NCBI GenBank assembly: GCA_947478475.1
Contig: CANJWD010000004.1
Coordinates: 1-45,181, forward strand
From: Enterobacterales bacterium
GTDB taxonomy: Bacteria > Pseudomonadota > Gammaproteobacteria > Enterobacterales > Enterobacteriaceae
Direction of reading: 5' to 3'
Length of the DNA stretch: 45,181 nt
Both the position numbers and the translations under genes were made by a program. Every line of letters begins with the position of its first letter. The stretch's first letter is position 1. The notes below the pieces were generated by a model. That model was given only the letters and a program-made list of their open reading frames with translations, ran no database searches and had not been told where the DNA came from. This document shows positions 9,710 through 19,298 of this stretch, piece after piece.

Positions 9710-10306
9710 ATGGAGCATTACATCAGTTTATTTGTGCGCGCGATGTTTATAGAAAATATGGCGCTCTCCTTTTTTCTTGGTATGTGCACTTTTTTAGCCA
9801 TCTCCAAAAAGGTTTCCACTGCATTTGGCCTGGGTATCGCGGTTACACTGGTGCTGGGGATCTCGGTCCCGGCTAACAACCTGGTGTATAACCTGGTGCT
9901 GCGCGATGGCGCTCTGCAAGAAGGTGTTGATTTGAGCTTTTTGAGCTTTATTACCTTTATCGGCCTGATTGCAGCGTTAGTGCAGATTCTGGAGATGGTC
10001 CTCGGGCGCTATTTTCCCTTGCTTTACAATGCACTGGGAATTTTTCTGCCACTGATTACCGTTAACTGCGCCATTTTTGGCGCGTTATCGTTTATGGCGC
10101 AGCGTGATTACACCTTCCCGGAATCGGTGGTGTACGGCTTTGGTGCCGGTTTTGGCTGGATGCTGGCGATCGTGGCGCTGGCTGGTATCCGTGAAAAAAT
10201 GAAATACGCCAGTGTGCCGGCAGGGCTACGGGGATTAGGGATAGCGTTTGTCACCACCGGCCTGATGGCACTGGGTTTTATGTCTTTCTCCGGCGTTCAT
10301 CTATAA
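9710..10306 (+). CDS. nqrE: Na+-translocating NADH:quinone reductase subunit E
   Basis: Integral membrane subunit, 198 aa, paralogous to NqrD with inverted topology. The cluster ligands C26 (FFLGMCTF) and C120 ([10 protein letters not shown]) are conserved. The ATG at 9710 gives the family start [10 protein letters not shown]; a TTG one codon earlier is possible but unnecessary. It follows the nqrD stop by three bases and precedes nqrF by 16. Confidence 0.96.
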   Translation: MEHYISLFVRAMFIENMALSFFLGMCTFLAISKKVSTAFGLGIAVTLVLGISVPANNLVYNLVLRDGALQEGVDLSFLSFITFIGLIAALVQILEMVLGRYFPLLYNALGIFLPLITVNCAIFGALSFMAQRDYTFPESVVYGFGAGFGWMLAIVALAGIREKMKYASVPAGLRGLGIAFVTTGLMALGFMSFSGVHL

Positions 10307-10322
10307 AGGCTCAGAGCGATTC

Positions 10323-11546
10323 ATGGAAATAACCTTCGGTATTCTGATGTTCACGCTGATCGTGCTGGTGTTGACGCTGGTAATTTTATTTGCCCGCCAG
10401 CAACTGGTCCCCGGTGGTGATATTCGGGTAGAAATTAATGGTAACACCGAAAACAGTTTTACTGCCGCCGCCGGCGGCAAGTTACTGACCCTGCTGGCCG
10501 GGCAGGGTATTTTTGTTTCTTCTGCCTGTGGTGGCGGTGGTTCCTGTGGCCAGTGCCGGGTCACGATTACCGAGGGTGGCGGCGATATTCTGCCCACTGA
10601 GCGCTCCCATATCAGCAGAGGAGAAGCAAGGCAGGGCTGTCGCCTGGTCTGCCAGGTGAGTGTTAAGCAGGATTTAAAAATTGTGCTGCCCGCCGCGGTG
10701 TTGGGGGTGAAAAAATGGACCTGTGACGTTATCTCTAATGATAATAAAGCGACCTTCATTAAAGAATTAAAGTTAAAAATCCCCGACGGTGACGCCATAC
10801 TTTTTCGGGCCGGGGGGTTTATTCAGATTGAGGCAGAACCGCACCAGGTGAATTATAGCGATTTTGCTGTGCCTGACGCATGGCGCGCTGACTGGGATAA
10901 ATTTAACCTGTTCCGTTTTGTATCAATCGTTACTGAGCCCTGTGTCCGTGCCTACTCGATGGCCAACTACCCGGGCGAACCGGGTATCATTATGCTCAAT
11001 GTACGCATCGCCACCCCGCCGCCCGGCCTGCCAGCTGCTCCTCCTGGCGTCATGTCTTCCTATATCTGGTCGCTGAAAGCGGGTGATAAGGTAGTGATTT
11101 CCGGGCCGTTTGGCGAATTTTTTGCCAAAGATAGTGATGCAGAAATGGTCTTTATTGGCGGTGGCGCCGGTATGGCACCGATGCGTTCGCATATTTTTGA
11201 TCAGCTCAAACGGCTGCATTCACAGCGCAAAATCAGTTTTTGGTATGGCGCGCGTTCCAGAAAAGAGCTGTTTTATCAGTCCGATTTTGACGCTTTGCAG
11301 GCGGAAAATGCCAATTTTAGCTGGCATGTGGCGCTTTCCGATGCGCAGCCTGAAGATAACTGGAGCGGGTATCGCGGTTTTATTCATAACGTACTGCTGG
11401 AGCACTACCTGAAAAATCATCCGGCGCCGGAAGAGTGTGAATTTTATCTGTGCGGCCCGCCGGTGATGAATAGCGCGGTCATTCATATGTTGCGGGATCT
11501 TGGGGTAGACGATGACGCTATTATGCTCGATGATTTTGGCGGTTAA
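10323..11546 (+). CDS. nqrF: Na+-translocating NADH:quinone reductase subunit F
   Basis: NADH-oxidising entry subunit, 407 aa. Order of parts: one N-terminal membrane helix (about 3-23), a [2Fe-2S] ferredoxin domain with C69, C75, C78 and a distal cysteine at C110, an FAD domain with the RAYSMANYP flavin-binding motif, and an NADH-binding domain with [12 protein letters not shown] and CGPPVMN. The C-terminus DDFGG is typical. All motifs needed for electron transfer from NADH to FAD to the cluster are intact. Three bases separate it from apbE. Confidence 0.97.
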   Translation: MEITFGILMFTLIVLVLTLVILFARQQLVPGGDIRVEINGNTENSFTAAAGGKLLTLLAGQGIFVSSACGGGGSCGQCRVTITEGGGDILPTERSHISRGEARQGCRLVCQVSVKQDLKIVLPAAVLGVKKWTCDVISNDNKATFIKELKLKIPDGDAILFRAGGFIQIEAEPHQVNYSDFAVPDAWRADWDKFNLFRFVSIVTEPCVRAYSMANYPGEPGIIMLNVRIATPPPGLPAAPPGVMSSYIWSLKAGDKVVISGPFGEFFAKDSDAEMVFIGGGAGMAPMRSHIFDQLKRLHSQRKISFWYGARSRKELFYQSDFDALQAENANFSWHVALSDAQPEDNWSGYRGFIHNVLLEHYLKNHPAPEECEFYLCGPPVMNSAVIHMLRDLGVDDDAIMLDDFGG

Positions 11547-11549
11547 ATA

Positions 11550-12569
11550 GTGACCAAATTTCTGATACTACTGGCAAGCCTGCTATGGCTTGCTGGTTGT
11601 GGCCCTGATCAAATTAATCTTGATGGTCAAACTATGGGAACCCACTATTCGGTAAAATATCTGAATCATCCCTCCTCCCCCGACGCACAAATCGATGCAC
11701 AAATAGTACAGCAAGAGATAGATCAGCGGCTGGCGCTCATCAATAGCCAAATGTCCACTTATCAGTCTGACTCAGAGCTAAGTCGCTTTAACCAGAGCCG
11801 TGAAACCGATAAACCTTTTCCGGTTTCTGCCGCCACTGCCAGGGTGGTCAGGGAGTCGCTGCGCATCAGTCAGCTGACTGATGGCGCTCTGGATATCACC
11901 ATTGGTCCCCTGGTCAACCTGTGGGGCTTCGGCCCGCCGGGGCGAACCATTAAAGCCCCGGCGCAGGCTGATATTGACACCCGGAAAGCGTTAAGCGGCG
12001 CAGATAAATTACAGCTGGCAGAGAATACGCTGATAAAACACATTCCTGAGTTATACGTTGATCTCTCTTCCATTGCCAAGGGCTACGGCGTGGATGTGAT
12101 AGCAGACTATTTGCAGTCACAATCCCTGTATCACTATCTGGTTGATATTGGTGGTGAGGTACGAACCCGAGGCAATAATGGCCTGGGTCAGCCGTGGCGT
12201 ATTGCTATTGAAACGCCCAATACCGACACTGAACAACGGGCCCAGCGGATAGTGACACCCGGCGCTATGGCGATTGCCACTTCGGGTGATTATCGTAACT
12301 ATTTTGAAGAAAACGGGGTACGTTATTCCCATACCGTGGACCCGAAAACCGGCAGGCCTGTCTCACACTCTCTGGTCTCCGTTAGCGTATTGCACCCAAG
12401 CTGTATGACTGCCGATGGTATTGCCACCGGGTTGAATGTATTGGGGCCAGAAAAGGGGATGGCGCTGGCAAATTTACTCGCTATCCCGGTATTTATGATT
12501 GTAAAAACCGATCAGGGATTTGAAGAGCGTTCTTCTGATGCCTTTAAACCTTATCTGCAACAAAAATAG
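11550..12569 (+). CDS. apbE: FAD:protein FMN transferase (flavinyltransferase)
   Basis: Transfers FMN from FAD onto the Thr of NqrB and NqrC; its place directly after nqrF matches that role. 339 aa. The N-terminus is a lipoprotein signal with lipobox LAGC (cysteine near residue 17), so it is anchored at the periplasmic side where NqrC's FMN domain lies. Family motifs include MGTHYSVK, DGALDITIGPLVNLWGFG, DLSSIAKGYGVD, YLVDIGGEVRTRG and HTVDPKTGRPV. Start is a GTG at 11550. Its stop codon TAG is the first base triplet of a 12-bp tandem repeat that fills the gap before nqrM. Confidence 0.96.
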   Translation: MTKFLILLASLLWLAGCGPDQINLDGQTMGTHYSVKYLNHPSSPDAQIDAQIVQQEIDQRLALINSQMSTYQSDSELSRFNQSRETDKPFPVSAATARVVRESLRISQLTDGALDITIGPLVNLWGFGPPGRTIKAPAQADIDTRKALSGADKLQLAENTLIKHIPELYVDLSSIAKGYGVDVIADYLQSQSLYHYLVDIGGEVRTRGNNGLGQPWRIAIETPNTDTEQRAQRIVTPGAMAIATSGDYRNYFEENGVRYSHTVDPKTGRPVSHSLVSVSVLHPSCMTADGIATGLNVLGPEKGMALANLLAIPVFMIVKTDQGFEERSSDAFKPYLQQK

Positions 12570-12602
12570 TCTGATCAATAGTCAGGTAAATAGTCGGATC
12601 AA
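12567..12602 (+). repeat. 12-bp tandem repeat, three units
   Basis: TAGTCTGATCAA, TAGTCAGGTAAA and TAGTCGGATCAA lie head to tail, and a fourth TAGT begins at 12603. The first unit includes the apbE stop codon and the array ends just before the AAGGAG ribosome site of the nqrM remnant, so the array sets the apbE-nqrM spacing. Confidence 0.85.
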
Positions 12603-12619
12603 TAGTAAGGAGAGCAGTG

Positions 12620-12831
12620 ATGGTTATCTTTATCGCATCTTTCGTTTTTTTTCTGTTTGTAATGGGGGGATGGCATTGGGGTACATCTTTAAAGGAAAAA
12701 TATTACAAGGTAGCTGCGCTACTATCTCGCTTTCCGGTAGCAATATTTCCGGTAGCAATATTTCCGGTAGCAATAAAACTTGTGGCTGCCTGACGCCTTG
12801 TGATGAGCGCCCAAAAAAATATCCCGATTAA
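12620..12831 (+). pseudogene. nqrM: nqrM, NQR iron-delivery factor, frameshifted
   Basis: NqrM is a small membrane protein that supplies iron for the NqrD/E cluster. The ATG at 12620 has AAGGAG seven bases upstream and reads MVIFIASFVFFLFVM, a proper N-terminal helix. At the six-G run 12664-12669 the frame is lost: the initiated frame stops at 12793 without any conserved cysteine, while the next frame carries GMALGYIFKGKILQGSC and, further on, KTCGCLTPCDERPKK, the expected C-terminal half with its cysteines. One missing G (or two extra) explains it. Between the cysteines a 15-bp unit occurs three times (GSNIS repeats), absent from ordinary NqrM. Last gene after apbE, as usual. Transcript slippage or a sequencing error in the G run would change the verdict. 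Confidence 0.8.
12731..12775 (+). repeat. 15-bp perfect tandem repeat, three units, in nqrM
   Basis: TTTCCGGTAGCAATA occurs three times in succession without a mismatch (12731-12745, 12746-12760, 12761-12775). In the C-terminal nqrM frame it encodes GSNIS-type repeats between the first cysteine and the CxC motif. Perfect identity implies a recent expansion. Confidence 0.95.
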
Positions 12832-12898
12832 CTGCATAGTGAAAGGAACCGACCCGGTAGTATTAATGGCAGCTTTTGTGAAGAGCAGTCTCGCTTTT

Positions 12899-13384
12899 TT
12901 AATTTAGCTTTTTTAATAACGCCGCCAGCACTGGGGCAGGCAGCAGTTCGCTGATATCACCGCCATAGCGCGCGACCTCTTTTACCAGTGATGAAGAGAT
13001 AAACGACCATTTCTCTGAAGCGATCATAAATACGCTTTCCAGTGCTGGCATTAAATGACGATTCATACTGGCCAGCTGCCGTTCATGGGTAAAATCAGCA
13101 GTGCTGCGTAAACCACGCAGCAGGATGGTCGCGTTGTGTTTGCTGGCAAAATGCACGGTAAGTTCATTGAAACCTGCTACCTGCACATTTTTTAAATGGC
13201 GGGTAACTTCTTCAGCCAGTGTAATGCGCTCGCTGGCTGTGAACAGCGTGCTTTTGCCGCTGTTACTGTTACTGTTAACGGCTAAAATAACATTATCGAA
13301 TATGAGCGATGCACGCTGGACTAAATCCAAATGTCCATAGGTTATCGGATCAAAAGTGCCTGGGTAAATTGCTTTGGTGGTCAT
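12899..13384 (-). CDS. coaD: Phosphopantetheine adenylyltransferase
   Basis: Transfers AMP from ATP to 4'-phosphopantetheine, giving dephospho-CoA. 161 aa against 159 in E. coli. Nucleotidyltransferase motif [14 protein letters not shown] at residues 7-20 contains the TxGH-type signature, and the C-terminal [14 protein letters not shown] is also conserved. A hexanucleotide repeat at 13261-13278 gives NSNSNS near residues 37-42, where E. coli has no such repeat. It overlaps the waaE stop by four bases (ATGA), forming the waaA-waaE-coaD operon seen in Serratia and Klebsiella. Convergent with nqrM, 67 bp apart, with no strong terminator seen between them. Confidence 0.96.
   Translation of the reverse strand: MTTKAIYPGTFDPITYGHLDLVQRASLIFDNVILAVNSNSNSGKSTLFTASERITLAEEVTRHLKNVQVAGFNELTVHFASKHNATILLRGLRSTADFTHERQLASMNRHLMPALESVFMIASEKWSFISSSLVKEVARYGGDISELLPAPVLAALLKKLN
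13261..13278 (-). repeat. Hexanucleotide repeat in coaD
   Basis: TGTTAC, TGTTAC, TGTTAA on the plus strand, encoding Asn-Ser repeats in CoaD. The same AACAGT-type hexamer is repeated at the 3' end of ftsI, 26 kb away. Confidence 0.85.
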
Positions 13385-14163
13385 GACCCTTTGTTTGCCC
13401 GTTGTTGATAACTAAGTGCCCATAGGGCAGCGTATTTATTAAAGGTATAGTGTGCATTGACTAGCGCTAATAACAAACCTTGCTTACCATCCAGAAAACC
13501 CGCCCGTAGTAGCCATGTTTTGCAAAAAGCGCCCAGGCAGTGGCTGAAAATAGCAAAATAGTGGCATCGCTTACCCTGCTGATAGTGTTGTGCTGCCCAG
13601 GCTTCGGCATAGTTAAGCTGCTTATGCTGAAAAGAGAGTAAATTTTGACAGGTCAGATGCAGCAGATCTCCCCGGAGCGGGATCACTCTGGCTGTGCCAC
13701 TATTCAGGGTTTCATGAACTAAATTATCATTATAATGATAGTGATTTTTTGAATATAAACGCGTGACCCGATCAGGATACCAGCCGCTGTGGCGCATAAA
13801 ACGGCCCAAAAACAGGCTTCGGCGGGCACAACTATAGACTGCATCCTTGTCTGGCGCGGCAATAACCGCTTCGATAGCAGTTTTGAGCTCCGGCGTGACG
13901 CGTTCATCCGCATCGATCATAAAGATATAATCGCCACTGGCATATTGCTGTGCTAACTGGCGCTGTCTGCCAAATCCTTGCCAGGCAGTATTAACCCTGA
14001 TTTTGGCTCCGAATCGTTGTGCAATGGCACGGGTGTTATCCTCGCTGCCGGAATCCAGCACTACAATTTCATCAGCCCATGCGACAGAAGCAAGGCATTC
14101 GGGCAATACGTCGGCCACATTTTTCGTGATAATCACTACTGACAGGCGTTTTTTCCTGCTCAT
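13381..14163 (-). CDS. waaE: LPS core glycosyltransferase WaaE (GT2 family)
   Basis: Family 2 glycosyltransferase, 260 aa, acting at the cytoplasmic face. In Klebsiella and Serratia WaaE (KdtX) adds beta-1,4-glucose to inner-core heptose I. Motifs: LSVVIITKN at the N-terminus, [11 protein letters not shown], and the DxD-type [11 protein letters not shown] near residues 87-97. The C-terminal [11 protein letters not shown] matches the Klebsiella protein. The ATG at 14163 lies directly after the waaA stop, and the waaE stop overlaps the coaD start (ATGA). E. coli K-12 lacks this gene in this place, so it argues for a Serratia/Yersinia/Klebsiella-type LPS core. The exact sugar linkage is inferred from the family. 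Confidence 0.93.
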   Translation of the reverse strand: MSRKKRLSVVIITKNVADVLPECLASVAWADEIVVLDSGSEDNTRAIAQRFGAKIRVNTAWQGFGRQRQLAQQYASGDYIFMIDADERVTPELKTAIEAVIAAPDKDAVYSCARRSLFLGRFMRHSGWYPDRVTRLYSKNHYHYNDNLVHETLNSGTARVIPLRGDLLHLTCQNLLSFQHKQLNYAEAWAAQHYQQGKRCHYFAIFSHCLGAFCKTWLLRAGFLDGKQGLLLALVNAHYTFNKYAALWALSYQQRANKGS

Positions 14164-15441
14164 TCAGTGGATCCGATCCGGGAGATAGGGTTCCAGAAGG
14201 CGCAATAATCGTTGTAAGGCACCCTGGTTTTTACGCAGCACGGTAACGGCATGAAAACCATGATACAAGCGAGTATTTTCGTCACCCAGCAGGTCAGTGA
14301 TTTTTTCGACCAGGGAGGTCGCATCAACGACGGTGATAAGACCTTCGGCAGACTCAAGGGTGGCGCAGATATGTTTAAAATTAAAGGTATGAGGCCCCAT
14401 TAATAGCGGAATAGTATGAGCGGCCGCTTCCAGTGGATTCTGGCCGCCTTTTTCGACCAGGCTTCCTCCGACAAAAGCCAGATCCGCGACACCATATAAC
14501 AGCATGAGTTCCCCCATAGTATCGCCGATCACCACCTGAGCATGGGTTGCTGGTGGCTGACCGCTGCTGCGCAGTGTATAACTGAAACCGGCCCTTTTTG
14601 TTAATTCCTGCGCTGTATGAAAACGTTCCGGGTGGCGCGGTACCAGAATGAGTAATAAATCGCGGTGGTGTTCCATAAGCCGATGATGCGCTTCCAGAAT
14701 GATGCTCTCTTCGCCTTCATGAGTACTGCCCGCAATCCACACTGGCCGGTATGCTGCCCACTGGCGGCGCAGAGTAGCCGCCTGAGCGGCCAGTTCCGGT
14801 GTAACAGAGAAATCACATTTCAGACTACCGGTAATGGCAAGTTGAGACTGTTTTAGACCCAGTTCAATAAATCGCTGGCCATCTTCCTGATGCTGAGCCG
14901 CTATCAGTGTAATGTGTTGCAAAACACCCCGGATCAAACCACCGATTTTTTTGTAACGTGCCGCTGAACGTTCTGAAAGGCGCGCGTTAGCGATAACCAG
15001 CGGTATTTTTCTTCGGTACAGTGCGTGGATTAGGTTAGGCCATAACTCAGTTTCCATAATGATTACCAATTTTGGATTGACATGGTTCAGAAAGCGATTA
15101 ACTGAGCAGGGCAGATCATACGGCAGGTAAACATGATGAACTTCCTTGCCGAAAACGGCCAGAACCCGTTCAGAGCCTGTTGGTGTCATGGTGGTTATCG
15201 TGATCGGCAGCTTTGGGTAACGATGCTGTAGCGCCTTGACTATGGGGATTGCTGCGACTGTTTCACCAACAGAGACTGAGTGTAACATGATGCCACCAGC
15301 GGCAACTTTACCGTGACAAAAACCATAGCGCTCACCCCAACGCCGGCGGTAAGCAGGTGATTTGCGGCTACGCAGTAATAAACGCAGCCACAGCAGAGGC
15401 TGCACAAGGTAAAGCAGTATCTGATATATGCGTAGTAACAT
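14164..15441 (-). CDS. waaA: 3-deoxy-D-manno-octulosonic acid (Kdo) transferase
   Basis: Adds Kdo residues to lipid IVA, making the first sugars of the LPS inner core at the inner-membrane surface. 425 aa, the E. coli length. N-terminal hydrophobic anchor (residues 1-24), then LHSVSVGE with E60, the proposed catalytic base. The C-terminal GT-B half has LVPRHPERF and the AFVGGSLVEKGGQNPLEAAA donor-binding segment. First gene of waaA-waaE-coaD; a 774-bp region without an assignable gene lies upstream. Confidence 0.96.
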   Translation of the reverse strand: MLLRIYQILLYLVQPLLWLRLLLRSRKSPAYRRRWGERYGFCHGKVAAGGIMLHSVSVGETVAAIPIVKALQHRYPKLPITITTMTPTGSERVLAVFGKEVHHVYLPYDLPCSVNRFLNHVNPKLVIIMETELWPNLIHALYRRKIPLVIANARLSERSAARYKKIGGLIRGVLQHITLIAAQHQEDGQRFIELGLKQSQLAITGSLKCDFSVTPELAAQAATLRRQWAAYRPVWIAGSTHEGEESIILEAHHRLMEHHRDLLLILVPRHPERFHTAQELTKRAGFSYTLRSSGQPPATHAQVVIGDTMGELMLLYGVADLAFVGGSLVEKGGQNPLEAAAHTIPLLMGPHTFNFKHICATLESAEGLITVVDATSLVEKITDLLGDENTRLYHGFHAVTVLRKNQGALQRLLRLLEPYLPDRIH

Positions 15442-16215
15442 TTTGTTAAATTTATTTGAATATACTGGCGCATGGTAGCACAGCCTGATGATAAAGGCTC
15501 CGTGGCGGTTGCCTGACGTTAGCGCGTTTGAGCGCGAGTGACTGACACTTTTTTTCTCAATTTATAACGTTGTTAAATATATTGTAATATAATCTTACAA
15601 AAAAAATAGCCGGCAGGCAAATATTGCCTGATTAACGTGCCAGCCAGGCTAATTTTAGTGAGTACTCTCTCTGGAGTGATCCAAATTGAGCCTGAATAGT
15701 AGATGTTACGGCCCACGAACCTGTTCAGTAATATTCAGTAATATTCAAAAAATCTTTCCCGGACTGTTTTAGATCGGTGAAAAATACGTTTTTGACTTCC
15801 CTTTGTATTCGGCGTGGCAATCATCACTCTCAATCTGCCAGATTGCAGAAAAACGTGCATAGTGCAACGACGGCAGATGCCAAAAACAGCCTCAGGGGTA
15901 TTATTGTGTCCATGTTAAGCGTTCCAGGCCCAAAATCGGTGGCTGAAAGAGTGAGGGAGCTTCAGTCTTCCAGCTATGTCTCAAAAAGCGGGAATGTACT
16001 GCGCAATGCAACTTATAACGGGATCCTTAAATATAAGCTCTGCTAAAATCTGGCTGAAGCGTTGAGTCATGCATCCGGAAGCGGTCAAAACCTGTTTAAA
16101 GGTCATGATGCATATCACTTTTTTATGAAATTACAACTGTTATAATTATAGTTAATTGTATCAAAATATTTTTTTTAGCGTATGATTTATAAAAAGCATT
16201 CATGAAATAATAACT
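15442..16215. other. 774-bp region without an assignable gene
   Basis: This gap lies between the divergent genes waaA and arcB and should contain both promoters. Nearest arcB there are TATAAT at 16141-16146 and TATGAT at 16181-16186, but neither has a convincing -35. A 10-bp duplication (TTCAGTAATA, twice) sits at 15724-15743. An open frame at 15777-16046 (GTG start, 89 aa) ends in a plausible-looking stretch containing SVPGPKSVAERVRELQ, but I recognise no family and its first half has no coding character. It may be a decayed gene. Confidence 0.6.
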
Positions 16216-18561
16216 ATGAATAAAATCAGATTGTTAGCCAAATATTATATTAATTTCATGGTGAAAGCAGGACTGGTTCGATCTTCACTATTCCTGGTGT
16301 TTTTTCTGATTTTTCTGGCGATTCTGGTGCAGATGGTCATTATTCTGTTGCTACGACGGGAGATAGGGCACAGTGATCTGGTACATCCGATTTTTTTTGG
16401 TTTGCTGATTACACCACCGGCCGTCTGCATATTGTCGGTAGTCGCTGGACTGCTGGAGAAGTCGCGTCAACGGCTGTACCGCCTGGTTAAAAAACTCAAA
16501 ATAATGCATGTCAGAGATCGGAAATTTAACCGTCAGCTACAAAACACCGTATCCCGGCTTAATAATGAAATTGTTGATCGCGAAACAGTAGAAAAAGCGC
16601 ATCTGGCTGTTGTCTCCCAGCTAAAGGAGGAGATGAAACACCGCGAACAAGCACAGATTGAGCTGGCGCAGCAGTCTGCACTATTTCGTTCATTTTTGGA
16701 TGCATCACCTGATCTTGTTTATTATCGCAATGAAAAACACGAATTTACAGGTTGTAATCGTGCGACTGAGCTGCTGACCGGGAAAAGTGAAAAGCAGTTG
16801 ATAGGCTTGAGACCACAGGATATATTTAGCGATGATGTAGCAAAAAAAGTGATAGAAACTGATGAAAAAGTCTTTTGTCACAATGTCTCGCTGACTTATG
16901 AACTATGGCTGGTTTATCCTGATGGTCGTAAAGCCTGTTTTGAACTGCGCAAAGTGCCTTTTTACGACAGTGTAGGTAAACGTCAGGGACTGATGGCCTT
17001 TGGCCGCGATATTACCGAGCGTAAGCGTTATCAGGACGCATTAGAAAATGCCAGCCGGGAAAAAACGACATTTATCTCTACCATCAGCCATGAGCTGCGT
17101 ACACCGCTCAATGGTATCGTGGGACTCAGCCGTATCCTGCTTGATACACAATTAAATGCTGAGCAGCTTAAATACCTTAAGACTATTCATGTTAGCGCGA
17201 TCACATTGGGTAATATCTTCAATGATATCATTGAGATGGATAAGATTGAGCGGCGAAAAATTAAGATTGATAATCAACAAATTGACTTTACGGAATTTAC
17301 TGCTGATTTAGAAAGTCTGTCCGGGTTACTGGTGCAGCCTAAGGGATTAAAATTTTTAATGCAGTTGCAAGGGTCACTGCCACAGAAAATTATAGTTGAT
17401 GGCACACGGTTGCGGCAGATTTTATGGAATTTGATCGGTAATGCAGTGAAATTTACGCAGCAAGGGCAAATTATGATGCGTATCAGGTATGAGGCGTCTG
17501 AACGTTTAATTTTTGAGGTTGAAGACTCAGGTGTCGGTATCCCGGCAAGTGAACAGGACAAGATTTTTGCGATGTATTATCAGGTAGCAGATAGTCATGG
17601 TGAACGCCCTGCTACGGGTACGGGCATTGGGCTGGCGGTTTCGAAACGGCTAGCCGAAAATATGGGAGGGGACATAACGGTCAAAAGCGTTGAGGGAAAA
17701 GGCTCCTGTTTTACGCTATCTGTTAAAGCGCTTAGCGTAGAGGAAACGCATGACAATAACCAATTTCATGACGAATTACCGAGTCTGCATGTGTTGCTGG
17801 TTGAAGATATTGAATTAAACGTGATCGTTGCCCGCTCAGTACTGGAAAAGTTAGGCAATACGGTTGACGTTGCGATGAATGGTCATGATGCGTTAGCCAT
17901 GTTTGATCCTGATAAATTTGATTTGGTATTACTCGATATTCAGTTACCTGATATGACAGGGCTCGATGTTGCGCGTCAAATTCATGAACGTTACGGACAC
18001 AGAGCACTACCGCTATTGGTGGCTCTGACGGCGAATGTATTAAAAGATAAAAAAGAATATCTCGATGCAGGTATGGATGAAGTGCTGAGTAAACCGCTTT
18101 CCGTACCGGCTCTCAGAAGTGTGATTGAGCAGCTTTCGCACCAGCAGCCTTCTGATGAAACAAAAAAACAGGGGCCTTGTGTGATACACACCAAAAAATT
18201 CTTACTCGATACCGCAATGCTGGAACAGTATATGGAGTTAATTGGATCAGAACTCATGTATCAAAGTCTTGAACTGTTTACGGCTGAGATGCCGGGTTAT
18301 CTCGCCATCCTGGATTCTAATATGATTGCCCGGGATCAAACAGGCATCACCAATGAAGCGCATAAAATTAAAGGTGCAGCAGGCTCCATAGGATTACGTC
18401 ATTTACAGCAATTAGCTCAGCAAATTCAAACGCCGTCTCTGCCTGCCTGGTGGGATAATGTACAAGACTGGATTGATGAACTGAAACTGGAATGGCCTGT
18501 CGATGTACAGCTGTTGCATGAGTGGATAACGGAAGCTGAAAAAAAACAGCACAGGCCTTAA
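16216..18561 (+). CDS. arcB: Hybrid sensor histidine kinase ArcB
   Basis: Redox sensor that phosphorylates ArcA under low respiratory flux. 781 aa against 778 in E. coli. Order: two membrane helices (about 20-77), coiled-coil linker, PAS domain (about 150-260), histidine kinase with H292 in FISTISHELRTPLNG, ATPase domain with GTGIGLAVSKR, receiver domain with D574 in LLDIQLPDMTG, and HPt domain with H716 in HKIKGAAGSIGLRH. The two cysteines that sense quinone redox state in E. coli, C180 and C241, are conserved at the same numbers. Everything needed for the His-Asp-His relay is present. The neighbours differ from E. coli (no elbB or mtgA downstream); it converges with dolP. Confidence 0.97.
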   Translation: MNKIRLLAKYYINFMVKAGLVRSSLFLVFFLIFLAILVQMVIILLLRREIGHSDLVHPIFFGLLITPPAVCILSVVAGLLEKSRQRLYRLVKKLKIMHVRDRKFNRQLQNTVSRLNNEIVDRETVEKAHLAVVSQLKEEMKHREQAQIELAQQSALFRSFLDASPDLVYYRNEKHEFTGCNRATELLTGKSEKQLIGLRPQDIFSDDVAKKVIETDEKVFCHNVSLTYELWLVYPDGRKACFELRKVPFYDSVGKRQGLMAFGRDITERKRYQDALENASREKTTFISTISHELRTPLNGIVGLSRILLDTQLNAEQLKYLKTIHVSAITLGNIFNDIIEMDKIERRKIKIDNQQIDFTEFTADLESLSGLLVQPKGLKFLMQLQGSLPQKIIVDGTRLRQILWNLIGNAVKFTQQGQIMMRIRYEASERLIFEVEDSGVGIPASEQDKIFAMYYQVADSHGERPATGTGIGLAVSKRLAENMGGDITVKSVEGKGSCFTLSVKALSVEETHDNNQFHDELPSLHVLLVEDIELNVIVARSVLEKLGNTVDVAMNGHDALAMFDPDKFDLVLLDIQLPDMTGLDVARQIHERYGHRALPLLVALTANVLKDKKEYLDAGMDEVLSKPLSVPALRSVIEQLSHQQPSDETKKQGPCVIHTKKFLLDTAMLEQYMELIGSELMYQSLELFTAEMPGYLAILDSNMIARDQTGITNEAHKIKGAAGSIGLRHLQQLAQQIQTPSLPAWWDNVQDWIDELKLEWPVDVQLLHEWITEAEKKQHRP

Positions 18562-18695
18562 GGCGTTGTGCAGATAATGCTGCGCCAAAGGCGGCCACGA
18601 CACCATATCGAGTCCCCCGGCACCCGATGCAAGCAACTCTCTGAAACGGCCACTGGCCCGGGATCTGTGCCCTCCTGGAATGAGGTTTTGGAACT

Positions 18696-19271
18696 TTATT
18701 TTATGTAGCCAAAAGCAGTGGTGACCCGCTTGACGCCACGGACTTTACTGGCTATTTGTGCCGCGGACTTACCTTCTTTTTCGGTGACTAAGCCCAGGAG
18801 AAATACCTCTGCATTTTCAGTCACGACTTTCACATGGGATAATTTAACCGAATCACCAGCCAGTAGCCGCGAGTGTACCTTAGTAGTGATCCAGATATCG
18901 GATGATAACGTGCTAAAATTGACCGGAGTGCCCTTACGGATTTCATTATAAATTTCTGTTGTGCCGTCGACACTCATTGCAAGTTGTTTAGCCCGGTCGG
19001 CCAGCATTGCGGTGGGTGCCTGGCCGGTAAGCAGTATCTTTCCCTGATAAGCTGTCGCAACAATCCGTGCCTGTTTTTTCAGTTGTGGATCTTTATTTAG
19101 CACGCCACTGACTCTCACTTCCATGGTCCCGTCATCCATTTGTCTTCCTGCAGTACGCGGATCCGTAACGGTTTTTGTGGCGACCGCCGCACTACCGACG
19201 ACTACGGCGCTAAGACAACCTGAAAGCAGGAACGCACCAGAGAGGAGTGCCACTGTAGACAAAGTTTTCAT
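18696..19271 (-). CDS. dolP: Outer-membrane lipoprotein DolP (YraP), two BON domains
   Basis: Division-localised outer-membrane lipoprotein supporting envelope integrity and BAM function. 191 aa, as in E. coli. Lipoprotein signal with LLSGC, then two BON domains (first about 45-110, second about 120-190), ending RVTTAFGYIK. The ATG at 19271 is chosen over an ATG nine codons upstream because it gives a normal signal peptide and has AAGGA upstream. Last gene of lpoA-yraN-diaA-dolP, 27 bp after diaA. Convergent with arcB across 134 bp. Confidence 0.95.
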   Translation of the reverse strand: MKTLSTVALLSGAFLLSGCLSAVVVGSAAVATKTVTDPRTAGRQMDDGTMEVRVSGVLNKDPQLKKQARIVATAYQGKILLTGQAPTAMLADRAKQLAMSVDGTTEIYNEIRKGTPVNFSTLSSDIWITTKVHSRLLAGDSVKLSHVKVVTENAEVFLLGLVTEKEGKSAAQIASKVRGVKRVTTAFGYIK

Positions 19272-19298
19272 TTGCTTTCCTTCTAATAATTTAATCAT

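Noticed and set aside
15777-16046. Possible 89-aa protein gene between waaA and arcB
   Set aside because: GTG start, no ribosome site, no family similarity I recognise, and the first half reads like non-coding DNA. Mentioned only within the intergenic entry.
18562-18695. GC-rich patch between arcB and dolP, with protein-like readings on both strands
   Set aside because: The longer readings overlap the arcB end and match no family known to me. The inverted repeat GGCC-ACT-GGCC lacks a T run, so I do not call a terminator.
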